DNA of 64,000 bases from Rhizomys pruinosus. Taxonomy: Eukaryota; Chordata; Mammalia; Rodentia; Spalacidae. Under the pieces are notes generated by a model. The model had not been told where the DNA came from, did not search any database, and was given only the letters and a program-made list of their open reading frames with translations. The position numbers and the translations under genes were made by a program. Of the stretch, positions 1-11,548 are shown in pieces (position 1 is the stretch's first letter; every line of letters starts with the position of its first letter). The stretch is taken from the NCBI GenBank assembly GCA_009823505.1, contig VZQC01008079.1, forward strand, positions 492,040 through 556,039, given 5' to 3'.

Positions 1-1839
1 TTAGCAAACTTAAGTAGTGACAACCATAAATAGCAATAGTGCTAATAGTAACATTTGTAATAAAATGGGTAAATATAGTCAAAAATCTCTGTTTTATTTT
101 TTCTATTCTCTCCAAGCTCTTTTCCCAAGAACCAAATCTGTAAGCAGCCTGATCCAGAATTATGGGCCTCTCAAAGGGTCAGGATGACCCCTCTTTGTCC
201 TACCTTGCTAAAACAGGAAGATAGAATTGCTGAAGGACAAATAATTACCATGAAGCTAAATCCAGGGTGCTCCAGATTGGTTTCTTTAGTCTCTGAAAAG
301 ATCTAGCTCCCAGGAAAAATGTTCTATATGCAGCCTGTAATCAGCGATAAGGATGGCAAGTCTTATGGGAATTACCTTCTTAGGAATGCCTCCAGTCTCA
401 CCTAACATTGGAACCAAAGTTAATCTTATGTTTTGGGATGCTTTATCACTATCTATTGAATCTGTCCTCTTATTTTATAATAAGCTTATTTACATCTAGA
501 TAGCCTTAGGAAAACAATATAAAGAGTTGTTCTAGGCCCTGCGCTATTTCACAAGATAAAATAAAAAATAGCTTTAATTTGAGATTATGTGCACTATTTC
601 TTCAACATGACATTTCCTTGTCCTTAGCCTAGATTAATGTAACTATGTATGTTGTGAAAATATCATTTCTTAATCAGCAACACTGAAAGCAACTAATTAT
701 CTTGGTTTATGTTGCATACTATAAGTGAAATTAGATTCATAACTTCTGTGGGATTTCAGATTGTTCTAGTCAAGCAGGGTCAGAAAAGACAAATTATTTC
801 CTGATAATACAAAGTTCCTTATTTCTTTCCCATGGAGTAGGCCCTTGGTTGGAAGAAGGGTTCTGGGGGGAATCAGAAGGAACCATTCTGATTTGTCTTC
901 CTCTTTGTTTAGGGATTCTAAGAGTCAGACTGTCTTTATTCAAGACCCACTGCATTTGGCCTCTGTTGCAATTCTTGTCCACCTTCAGCCAGTAGAATGT
1001 CATTTTTTCTGGCCCCTTGATCCCCCAGGAAAAAAATAAACATTTGCTGTCTTATATACTAAAGGAAAAACATAACTTTTATATCCTAGATTAAAATTAT
1101 ATAACTTGTAAAAGTATTTGTTACTGTTTGTATTCATTTTCTCTTCTTCCTTTTCCTACTAAAATATATTTACTAATTCCAGTTGTCTCACTTGAAACTT
1201 TCATTATTTTGCTGGAATATAACATTTTATATATCTCAGATTTATGTGAGATCAGGTAAACAAAATAAGTAACAGAGGCTTTTGAAAATCCAAACAACAA
1301 TAAACTATGTAAAGACAGGCAGCAAACAGGACTTTATAGTTCAACAGTGTATAAACAGATGGTCTTAGCTTGTTACATTATCTCATAGATACAATTTGAA
1401 TTTAACAGTTTTAATAAGTTTATACATTTAATTGTTATGTTCTTTTTTCTCTTGACTAGATCTTAAACATAAATATCTTAGTATATTAAGCAAAGTACTA
1501 AAGTAGAAGAACTCAGTAAATAGGAGAATGAAAGAGGAATTTCATTCAGAGGAAAAAAAGGTGCAAGCATGAGGGTGTGCTTTCACAGGTATTGTTAAAA
1601 TTAAAAGCAAATACTTTGGAATTAAGGAAGTTTTAAATGGTAAAAGAGGATTTTTGTCCTAAGACAAGATGACTAAAGTTTTCCAAAACAAAAAAGAAAC
1701 TAAAACAAAACCAGAAAGCTTAAGCACATAATAAGTTTCAAAAGATTTATGAAAGATATAACTTAAAGATGATGTGTGTAAAGGTTTGTGTATGATGAGG
1801 AAAGGTTGTTAAAATCTCCAAGGAAGGGAATAGGTGAGC
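1..1839. other. AT-rich non-coding DNA, nothing recognised
   Basis: No open frame longer than about 100 codons and no SINE, LTR pair or L1 segment that I can recognise. The sequence is AT-rich with short A and T runs. Ordinary intergenic DNA or very old repeats are the likely content. Confidence 0.5.
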
Positions 1840-2577
1840 ATGACAACAGGAGGGATCAACGATCTCCTGGGTGCGGCCTCTTACCCCCAGCCAGCCAGCC
1901 ATGCCTGGCCCAGCATACACAGCAGCAGTGCAGAACGGAGTCACCCAGCCAGCCAGACCCTCACCAGGCTCGGAGAGAGGATGCATCTTAGCACCTGAGG
2001 AATAGGACTTCTGAAGAACCTCCAGACCAGAAAGGGAAGAGCCAGCTGAACCTCCCAATATATAACCAAAAGGACAAACTGGACACCTAACATAATCAGC
2101 CCTCCATAAACCAAGGAGAAGACAACAAACATATCTGTAGGAAACAACAAATTAAGCTTTCAACGCAGAAAAGAAACATTTGAGATTCACGCCAGAATAC
2201 AAATAAAATAAACCCATACGCAAAAAACACAAAGAAAAAAGAAAATGGGAAAAAGCACATAATAAATCTCCACCAGATGCTACCAGTCCTGTAGAAGATC
2301 CCTACAATGAGATCTGGCTGCAAAGAACCCAGGACAAGGATCTTAGAAGAACAATCATAGACATAATCAAAGAACTCAAAGAATATAAAGAACAAATGAG
2401 AGAACTAAAGGGAGAGAATAAACAACACATGAAGGAACTGGAGGGAAAGAATGACAAATTCCAGAACGAACTAGAGGGAAATAATGACAATTCCAGAATG
2501 AACTAGAGGGAAAGAATGACAAACTCCAGAAGGAAATAGAAACAATGAAAAGATCCCATGCTGAAATGAAAAGGGAA
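1840..2577 (+). mobile_element. L1 fragment: 5' UTR and start of ORF1 (decayed)
   Basis: A GC-richer leader (about 1850-2090) is followed by A-rich sequence that reads in broken frames as the coiled-coil part of L1 ORF1, with repeated lysine/glutamate-rich units around 2330-2560. The repeated 'gaactagagggaaa' motifs match coiled-coil heptads. Stops and frameshifts make it non-functional. It ends abruptly at the ambiguous base at 2578, where sequence of a different element starts. Confidence 0.7.
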
Positions 2578-2578
2578 N

Positions 2579-3649
2579 TTAACATTAATCACGACCTAAG
2601 ACAGTACAACCTTAAAAGCCCCAAAGTCTTTAAAATGTCCAAACACTTAAAAGTTCACAGTCTATTAAAAGTCTCTTAACTGTGGGCTGCTGTAAAATCC
2701 AAAGCAAGTACTGTCTTATTTCAAAGGGAAGAATCAGGCACATTCAAACAAAACCTAAGTCCAGCAAAGTAGTTCAATGCTGGACATCTGGGATTCACTC
2801 ACAATCTTCTGGGCTCCAAAGGGTTTCCACAGCTCCCCTTCTCTGACTCTGCCATCTGTGGCACACATAGCTCATTTTGCAGGCCCAGGCTGACTCCATT
2901 CCACACCTGCTGCTGCTCTTGGTGGTCGTCCCACGGACCCGGCATCTCCAAAATCCTGGGCTTGCCACTGAAACTGAGGTTGCTTCTGACCTCTCCTGAT
3001 GCAAAACCTAAGCTTCTCTTCCTGACACCTGGAACCCTGAAGTCTTCACTGCAACCAAGTCCACACTCTGACCAGGGCAATTTCCTGACCTCTCATAGTG
3101 CCAGGGCTCAGCTGCTCTCTGTGAACCCTTCATGCTTTCAACACCAGAACCATATAGGAGTCTCTTACACGTTACCAAGTCCTGCTTCTGGCTTGACATG
3201 GAGGCTTGGGCCCCTTTTGTAGCAAAGCTTCTGTGTGCTGACCCTGAAGAAATTCTTCCCAGAAGATTTCACCACAGTAATGCTGGTCTCTTGTTACTTA
3301 CAGCTGATTTTTCAGCCCCAACTGACCAACATCAATTGTCCCAGTAAAGAAAGATTTCACTTCAGGTTCTGGTCTCTTGTTACTTACAACTAATTCTTCA
3401 GCCCCAGCTGACCAGAACCCACAGGTTAAACAGTCCTATGATCTCTACTTCCTTTGAAACTAGAAACTTCACAAGCCAGGCCTCCATCATCTACAACTCT
3501 CTCAGAAAATCTGTTCCAAGTTCCACGGCAACGATCTTTAAGCATTCAATGATTTTCCTAGCTCAAAGTTCCAAACGCTTCCACAATCGTTCCCCAAAGC
3601 ACCAAGGTCAGGTCTGTCACAGCAATACTCCACTTCTGGTACCAATTTC
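2579..3649 (-). mobile_element. MaLR (MT-type ERVL) internal region, 5' portion
   Basis: This non-coding internal sequence is shared with 8941-9828. Read on the minus strand, it begins directly after the LTR with a primer-binding-site-like block (TGGTACCAGAAGTGG, near 3630-3646), typical of ERVL-MaLR elements. No gag, pol or env frame survives, as expected for non-autonomous MaLR. The other LTR is missing: the copy is cut off at 2578, where an ambiguous base sits. Confidence 0.7.
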
Positions 3650-4056
3650 TGTTCTATTTTGTCTTCCATTGCTGTGACAAAACACTCTGACTGACACAAA
3701 CTTGGGGAGGAAAGGGTTTATTCAGCTTACATCTCTTGGGTCACATTCATCACTTAGGGAGCCCAAGGCAGGAACTCAGGGCAGGAACCTGGAGGCAGTA
3801 GCTGAAGCACAGGCCATGGAGGAATGCTGTTCACTGGCTTGCACCCCTGGATCATGCACAGTGTGCCTTCTTATATGGTACACAACAACCTGCCCAGGGT
3901 GGCACCACCCATAGTGGGCTGGTCCCTCCCACTCTGCTCGACAATCAAGACAATACTCCACAGATGTGGCCACAGGCCAGTCCAATGGAGCCAATTCCCC
4001 AATTGAGGCTCCCTCTACCCAGGTGTGTCAAGTTGACACTAAAGCTGTCCGGCACA
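3650..4056 (-). mobile_element. MaLR LTR (MT-type), 407 bp
   Basis: The LTR starts TGTTCTATT and ends CGGCACA on the plus strand. In sense (minus) orientation it carries AATAAA (plus-strand TTTATT near 3718). It is homologous to the LTRs at 8534-8940, 9829-10189, 35283-35652 and 52428-52836. The right flank returns directly to L1 ORF2 at 4057, so it was inserted in an L1. Confidence 0.8.
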
Positions 4057-5382
4057 GAAGGAAATCTCCCAAATTCTTTCTATGATGCCAGCATCACCCT
4101 AATACAAAAACCAGGCAAAGATACAACCAAAAAAGAAAACGATAGGCCCCTCTCATTAATGAACATAGACACAAAAATACTCAACAAAATGCTTGCAAAC
4201 GCATACAGACCTATATAAAAAAAATCATCCATCACAACCAAGTTGGATTCATACCAGAGATGCAGGGAAGGTTCAACATAAGAAAATCAATAAATATTAT
4301 AAAATACATAAATGGACTGAAAACAAAAACTGCATGATTGATGCAGAAAAAGCCTTCAACAAAATCTAGCATCCCTTATGTTTAAAGTTCTAGAGGGAAT
4401 TGGACTGGAGGGGACATTCCTCGACATAATCAAAGGCATATACAGGAAACCCGCAGCCAACATCATCCTAAATGGAGATAAGTTAGAAGCATTCTCCTTA
4501 AAGGCAGGAACTCAGCAAGGCTGCCCCCTATCACCACTCCTCTTCAATATAGTGCTTGAAATGCTTGCTAGGGCAATAAGGCAAGAAAGGGAAATTAAAG
4601 GAGTACTAATTGAAAAGAGGAAGTCAAGCTATCTCGTTTGCAGATGATATGATAGTTTACCTAAAGTATGCTAAAAACTCTATTAGAAAACTCCTAGAAA
4701 TGAGTAAGAGTTTCAGTTATGTGGCAGGATACAAAATTAACCTGGAAAAATCAGTAGTGTTTCTTTACACCAACAACCAGCAACAGAAGAAGGAATAGAA
4801 GGAGAACTTCCCACTCTCAATAGCCTCAAAACAATAAAATACCTAGGAACACACCTAACCAAAGACACCAAAGATCTCTACAAAAAAGATGTTAAACCCA
4901 TGAAGGAGATTGAAGAAGACATCAGAAGATAGAAAGACTCCCATGCTTATGGATTGGAAAAATTAATAGAGTAAAGAATGTCCATTCTACCCAAATTAAT
5001 ATACAGATTCAACACACTCCCCGTTAAAATTCCCAAGAATTTCTTCACAGACTTGGAAAAAAATCCTTAAATTCATTTGGAAATACAAAAGACCCTGAAT
5101 AGCCAAGCAACCCTGCGTCAAAAAAGCAATACAGGGGTGGAGTGGGGATCACTATACCATACCAGACTTCAAACTATATTACAGGGCTATATTCATAAAA
5201 ACAGCCTGGTACTGGGCCAAAACAGATGTGTAGAACAATGGAACAAAATTTAAGATCCAAACTTGAGCACATACAATTTCAGCCACCTTTGACAAAGGGG
5301 CCAATAAGACAGAATGGAGGAAAGACAGCATCTTCAGTAAATGGTGTTGGCAAAAATGGATCACTACTTGTAGAAGAATAAA
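4057..5382 (+). mobile_element. L1 ORF2 fragment (reverse transcriptase region), decayed
   Basis: The translation shows L1 reverse-transcriptase blocks in broken frames: [10 protein letters not shown] near 4110-4145, the [18 protein letters not shown] block (about 4518-4565) and [10 protein letters not shown] near 4640-4662. Frameshifts and stops interrupt it. The same L1 continues after the B2 SINE at 5641. Confidence 0.85.
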
Positions 5383-5393
5383 ATTAAACTCCT

Positions 5394-5640
5394 GGGGCTA
5401 GAGAGATGGCCTAGCGGTTAAGAGCACTGACCGCTCTTAGAGAGGACCCGGGTTAGATCCCCAGCACCCACATGGTGGCCGAGATTCCGTCTGAAACTCC
5501 AATTCCAGGAGAACTCCAGTTCCAGGGGAATCTGACACCTTCTTCTGACCTTCGCGGCATTGCATGACACGGGTGCACAGACTTGCATGCAGACAGTACA
5601 TTCATATACCTACAGAAAGAAATAAAATTAATAAAAAAAA
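5394..5640 (+). mobile_element. B2-type SINE inserted in L1
   Basis: This is a tRNA-derived SINE with an A box (tggcctagcggttaagagc) and a B-box-like stretch (gggttagatcccc), a non-tRNA body and an A-rich tail. It is flanked by the 11-bp target-site duplication attaaactcct at 5383-5393 and 5641-5651. The body carries the doubled aactccaattccagg / aactccagttccagg motif typical of the younger copies here. Confidence 0.92.
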
Positions 5641-6463
5641 ATTAAACTCCTACCTCTTGCCCTGTACAAAAATGAACTCCAAATGGATCAAAGACTTCAA
5701 CATGAAACTCAAAACTCTGAAGGTGTTAGAAGAAAACTTGGCAGCAACCTAAATGACATAGGTGTAGGAAAAGACTTTCTAAATCAGACAGCAACTGCCC
5801 AGGATCTAAGGTCGACAATAGACAAATGAGACCTCATTAAACTCAAAAGTTTCTGTACAGCAATAGAAACAGTGAAGTGACTAGAAAACCCACAGAATGG
5901 GAGGATCCCTTCACAAGTGATACGTTTGACAGAGCATTAACTTCCAGAATATATAAACTACTCAAAAAACAAAGAAGTAAGAAAAATAATGACTCACTTA
6001 AAATATGGTGTAAAGAGCTGAGCAGAGACTTCACAAGTGAGGATTAAAGATGGCTGAGAAACATCTTAAAAAATTATTCACCAGCATTAATAATTTAATT
6101 AGAATCACTTTATGATATCATCTCACTCCAATAAGACTGGCTAGGATCAAGAAAACAAATGATACCAAATGCTGGAGAGGTTGTGGGGAAAGAGGAACAC
6201 TCATCATCCACTGCTGGTAGGAATGCAAACTCATAAATCCACTATGGAAATCAGTGTGGAGAACACTTAAAAGACTCAAAATGAGCCAACCACCCTGATC
6301 CAGTCAGACCACTCCTGGGTATATACCCACAAGACTCATCCTATCACAGAGATACATGCACATCCATTTTTATTGCAGCTCTCTTCACAATAGCAAAGAG
6401 CTGGAACCAACCCAAGTTCCCTTCAGCCAACAAATGGATAGAGAAAATGTGGTACATCTACAC
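5641..6463 (+). mobile_element. L1 ORF2 C-terminal fragment, decayed
   Basis: Continuation of the L1 at 4057-5382. It reads in broken frames as the C-terminal third of ORF2, including the cysteine-rich segment near 6165-6225 (ctggagaggttgtgggg...cactgctggtaggaatgc). It stops at gtacatctacac (6463), where a long LTR element begins. The L1 resumes at 14266. Confidence 0.85.
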
Positions 6464-6754
6464 TGCTAGGTAATAAAAGCGTGAACCTCCACATAAAAAG
6501 GCACAAGAGACTTAAGTCACTCTGGGAACTTGGTTTACTTCCATTTGGAACTGCCAGAGTAGGCCACCTGCAGGCACATGGTGGAAAAGCAGCAGAAGCA
6601 GCTGAGGCAAGGGCAAGATGGTTATTGGGGCCCACCCATTTATAGCCATGGGGTGGCACCTCAGGTACAGGGGAAGAGGATAAAAGATTGACAGCCTCTG
6701 GAGGAAATGTACATCTGTTTGTCTTTTGGAATTCTGGGAAGCGCAGACCTAACA
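6464..6754. mobile_element. Left LTR (291 bp) of a 7.8 kb LTR-flanked element
   Basis: TG...CA bounded (TGCTAGGTAATAAAAG ... CAGACCTAACA) and colinear with 13975-14265, which is also 291 bp; I judge the two about 85-90% identical by eye. The preceding five bases tacac (6459-6463) recur right after the second LTR (14266-14270). A TATA-like CTATAAATG on the minus strand near 6640-6650 and a purine-rich stretch just inside this LTR suggest minus orientation, but this is not certain. Confidence 0.85.
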
Positions 6755-8533
6755 TTCCAGCCTTTTGATTATGATAAAGAAATGGGATGCTCTTCTCTCT
6801 TCTGCATCTGCTTCAGAGATGAGGGGAGACAAAGTCTTGGGGGAACACCTGTCAGGCTGGAGGGTTTGAATCTGGTTTCCCATTTTGGCTGCTCTGGATG
6901 CTCTCCCTGGTACAGATTGGTAGTGACCAGTATTTAATGGACATTTTCTCTGAAACTGAAAAGACAAACTGGTTGAGTCTTATATGAATATACCGTGCAG
7001 GGACTTCACAGTACCATCAGGTGGGGTGGATACTGGTTGCATTAAAAATTGGAGGGTCCCTGTCTAGGTCTCCAGAGGGAGAGAGGACCTGTACTCTATT
7101 TCTGAAGAATTGAAAAAAATTTTATTGCACAGAGCTCTAGAATGAGAGCCAGCTTTAGTACACAGGACTCCAGAAAGAGAACAATAACCATGAGAATATA
7201 AAAGGTGGTATTTTCTGGCATGGCACATTAAATCCATCACCTACCTCTGAGATATTTTCTAGCATGACACAATAGGTCTCTCACCTATCTCTCTGGTAAT
7301 AAATTATTTCATTTTCTCTTTTTTGATTTTCGTTCCTGTTGGAGTGTTTAAAACCACACAGTGAGCTCACATAAACTGAATTAGTTTTAGTGTTAAGATC
7401 AGTCGAAGTTCTGGTCCTAAGAGGGCCACTCAGGCCTTGCACCTGGCTCTCTTCACCAATTCCAACTATGTGAGGACAAAGTCAGGCATTGCTTGACCAG
7501 GCCTTCCCTTTGAAGCATTAGGAGTTTCTCCTCTATATGGACTTTCCTCCCTTGACTCGACACTGGCCAGATGAAGTCCTTTTAAGTGAATCTCCAAGAC
7601 CTCCCTGGCCCCGGATGACTGGTAACTCACTGCCATAGGAAATGTACAAAGGTGCTGATGTGGGACTCTAGGACTTAAGTTGACCTTAGGGGGTAAGGGC
7701 CAAAAAATTGTCCCTTCAGATCCCCCTTGCCAAGTCAGATTGGAGCTTTAAGTATGGTCGCTAAACCTCCAAGAGGATTATTTGAAGAAATTTGGTACTT
7801 TAATTACCATATAACACCTGAGTAAAGCTTGAACATTGACTTAAGCACTCTTAATAAATACATTATGACTAATAATAAAATCTCATGGTAAGAGCCTGGT
7901 GGTAGTAGCTGCACTACAGGCTAGGAAAGTATGCAACTTACTGGCTTGTGTTGCTGGCTTATGTTCAGCCTATTGTATACAATATAGAAATAATCTGGCC
8001 AAGGATGGTATTGCCCATGATGGGCACAGGCCAGTCCAATGAAGGCAATTATTGAAGTTTATCGAGCTGACATTAAACCTCTGCAGTAAGGTCTACAATT
8101 TGTTCTTTAAGGTCTATAAAGGTCATTTAGGTACACAAAGTAGAATGGATTTGAACCTTGAAAGACAAAAAGAGTTCTAACCTAGCCAATGAAACAAATC
8201 CAAGATAATAAAGAGGCTAAAACCAATACCTTCTAGGAGTATCTCAAATGAGGCCATGTCACTTGTCCCCAGAGTTTGAATTATAGCTTTGAGAAGGAAA
8301 AGGAAGGGGGGGCATTTTCACATACCAACAACAGACTGGAAATACTTAGGGCTTGTCCAAATTGGTTATACTTGGACTCTCCATGTGGTCACCAGAAGTA
8401 AAATCCATTTTTTCTTAAAAAATATTAAAAGTAATGTGTGCAAAGTATAACAGATATATAAGACAGTTTTAGTATGAATGGGTAATTCCATATATATATC
8501 TGTTTCACTTGAGGCTGTAACAAGGTATATAGT
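6755..8533. mobile_element. Internal region of the 7.8 kb LTR element, left part, non-coding
   Basis: No retroviral gag, pro, pol or env frame is evident; the longest open frames are short and without recognisable domains. The segment at about 7890-8090 is a degraded, older relative of the MaLR LTR (shared ...gggcacaggccagtccaatg... and ...gagctgacattaaa...). The remainder is unidentified. Confidence 0.5.
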
Positions 8534-10189
8534 TGTTCTAATTTGTCTACCATTGCTGTGACAAAACACTCTGACTGACACCAACTTGGGGAGGAAAGGG
8601 TTTATTCAGCTTACATCTCCGGGTCACAGTTCATCACTTAGGGAGCCCAAGGCAGGAACTCATGGAAAGAACCTGGACGCAGGAGCTGAAGCACAAGCCA
8701 TGGAGGAATGCTGTTCACTGGCTTGTTACCCTGGCTCATGCCTAGCCTGCCTTCTTATATAGTAGACAACAACCTGCCCAGGGTGGCACCACTCATTGTG
8801 TGCTGGGCCCTTCCACACTGCTTGACCATCAAGATAATCCTCCACAGATGTGGCCACAGGACAATCCAATGGAGACAATTCCCCAATTGAGGCTCCCTCA
8901 ACCCAGGTGTGTCAAGTTGACACTAAAGCTATCCAGCACAACTGACTCCTTGTCAACTTGACACACAAAACACATCACTATTAAACCACCAACTTTCCTG
9001 TTCTTATCCCCAAAGTATGATGTTAACATTAATCCCAGTCTAAGACAGTACAAACTTAAAAGCCCCACAGTCCTTAAAATGTCCAAATGCTTAAATGTTC
9101 AGTCTGTTAAAAGTCCCTCAACTGTGGGCTGCTGTAAAATCCAAAACAAGTACTGTCTTATTTCAAAGGGAAGAATCAGGCACTCTCACACAAAACCTAA
9201 GTCCAGCAAAGTAGCTCAGGGCTGGACACCTGCTACTCACAATCTTCTGGGCTCCAAAGGGTTTCGGCAGCTTCCCCTTCTTTGACTCTGCCGTCCTTGG
9301 CGCACAAAGCTCATCTCGAAGGCCCATGCCGACTCCATTTCACACCTGCTGCTCCTCTTGGTGGTGGTCCCATGGTCCTGCCATCTCCTAAAAGCTGGGA
9401 TCACCGCTGAAACTGAGGTAGCACCTTCACCAATGGTCTCTTCTGATCTCTCCTGGTGCAAAGCCTCAGCTTCTCTCCATGACCCCTGCAATCCTGGGGT
9501 CTCCACTGCAACCAAGGTGCACTTCCACCAATGGTCTTTACTGACATCTCACAGTACCAAGCCTCGGCTGCTCTCTGTGACCCCCTCAAATTTCAACACC
9601 AGAACCATATAAGAGACTCTTACACACTACCAAGTCCTGCTTCTGGCTTGAGATGGAGGCTCAGGCCCCTGCTGGAACACAGCTTCTGTGTGCGGACCCT
9701 GAAGAAATTCTTCCCAGAAGATTTCACCACAGTGATGCTGGTCTCTTGTTACTTACAGCTGATTTTTCAGCCCCAGCTAACCAGCATCAATTGTCCCAGT
9801 ACAACAAAGATTTCATTTCAGGTTCTGGACAACTTGGGGAGGAAACGGTTTATTCAGCTTACATCTTCTGGGTCACAGTTCATCAGTTAGGGAGCCCAAG
9901 GCAGGAATTCAGGGCAGGAACCTGGAGGGAGGAGCTGAAGCACAAGCCATGGAGGAATGCTGTTTACTGGCTTGCTCCCCTGGCTCATGCCCAGTCTGCC
10001 TTCTTATACTGTACACAACAACCTGCCCAGGGTGCCACCACTCATTGTGGGCTGGGCCCTCCCACACTGCTTGATCATCAAGACAATACTCCACAGATGT
10101 GGCCACAGGACAATCCAATGGAGCCAATTCCCCAATTGAGACTCCCTCAATCCAGGTGTGTCAAGTTGACACTAAAGCTATCCAGCACA
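8534..10189 (-). mobile_element. Complete small MaLR provirus: LTR, internal, LTR
   Basis: Left LTR 8534-8940 (TGTTCTAATT...CAGCACA), non-coding internal about 8941-9828, right LTR about 9829-10189. A perfect 5-bp target-site duplication atagt flanks it (8529-8533 and 10190-10194). In sense orientation (minus) each LTR has AATAAA. A deletion removed the primer-binding region and the first ~45 bp of the right-hand LTR (join near 9829). The MT/MaLR assignment rests on the LTR body, the 5-bp duplication and the primer-site-like block kept in the sister copy near 3640. Non-autonomous. Confidence 0.88.
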
Positions 10190-11029
10190 ATAGTACATGC
10201 TAGGTGGAACACAATTTCTTGTATATGACATAATTATTATATAATTCTTTAAAGTGAAGAGTACTTCATGAATACACTCATAAATAAGGCTCTAATAAAC
10301 AAATTTGGTGATGACAGTTTATAAAGGTTGTACTGAGTAGTGGCATGTGCATTGCTATCATACACAGACAGATCTTAATATGCTATTTAACAATATCATA
10401 TACATACATACATTTATCCACACATTGAAGAGTTTTTTTTTATCTTAGTGTTTGTACCAAACAGTCATATACGGTGGAAAAAAACCACCTTTAGAAATAT
10501 TATTTAAAGCATGCAACTCTAATTAATTGTACTGTCAGGGCTGAGATGGCTAATACAGTTTCCTTATCATACTGGCATTGATATATTCCACCCTTGGTTT
10601 TAAAACTATGAACTTATTGAAATATTTTAACAAGTGATGGAAAACACAATTATATAAACAATAATTAAGGAACTGACAGTACCAAAGGTATTTAGGCTAT
10701 TTCATTGAAGGGAAGAGATTGCAGGGGAAGCCGTGTGCCACTGTCCAAGTGCCAGTGTATGAATGAATCCAGGGATTTTTAAAACAGACTCTGGTCAGAG
10801 GGAGGGTGTCACAGTTGTCAGAAGCCTGGTTAAGTAGGAGAAAAAAAATCTGTTAGTGAACCCCTAAGGGTCAAAAATCAGGTCTTCAGAGGTCTGGAAA
10901 TAAGAAAAAACTGGAAAGAAAATTTTAATTATAATACCCATGAAGAAAAAAATTTGGACAGATAAGAAATAAAACCTTCAGATAACTAGTGTAGAAACCT
11001 AGGAACCTGGGTTCAAATCAGGCCTTTAA
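10190..11029. mobile_element. Internal region of the 7.8 kb LTR element, unidentified
   Basis: AT-rich and non-coding, with no recognisable repeat family or domain. It lies between the MaLR and an L1 3' fragment. Confidence 0.35.
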
Positions 11030-11548
11030 AAAATTTAAGACAAATTGTCAGCCCATGAAAGGAAACAGCCAGAATTGACCAGAGTCCAAGACACTCCAGA
11101 GAAAGTAGACAGTTTTGCTTCTCATCCACCTGTGCCCCTTTTCTAAGCCTAGGGAACAATCTGCAGAAGAGGGGGCATGGTAGAATGTAAGGGCTGCAAT
11201 TGGGGTGAAAGGTGCAATTACAGCAATATAGTCTGGACACTCATTTGATCAACTTAATTGAACATACAAGCCCCCCCCCCTGCTGGATGGTGGGACCCAT
11301 GGGCTGTGTGGGTTTGGGCACAACCGCTTGCAAACTGGTTTTACATGAAGGATTCTTGTACTCATAAATTATCACTTATTGTTAAAAAATGAAAAAAAAT
11401 GAGAGAAAGATGCAGGACAGTTATGGCAGAATGCACGATCTGGGATGGGCTGGGGTGGGGGGAAGGGAAAGGGAAATGTGCCTGAACTGAATTGGAAAAT
11501 GATGTATGAAATACACAAAGCATCAATAAAAAATGAAAAATATTTAAG
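11030..11548 (+). mobile_element. L1-type 3' UTR fragment with G-rich tract and A-tail
   Basis: It shares the stretch beginning tcagcccatgaaaggaaacagcc with 15378, 17550, 25320 (minus) and 53670. It is followed by a G-rich tract (about 11440-11475) and aataaaaaatgaaaa at its end. The same G-rich block in the same context precedes the poly(A) of the full-length L1 at 38 kb, which supports an L1 3' UTR origin. Confidence 0.6.

Noticed and set aside
5394..5480. tRNA gene (A and B boxes)
   Set aside because: The tRNA-like head belongs to a B2 SINE, with SINE body, tail and target duplication; the same holds for the other B2 copies.
9653..10228. 191-codon plus-strand frame
   Set aside because: Lies antisense across the MaLR internal region and LTR; no retroviral or host domain.
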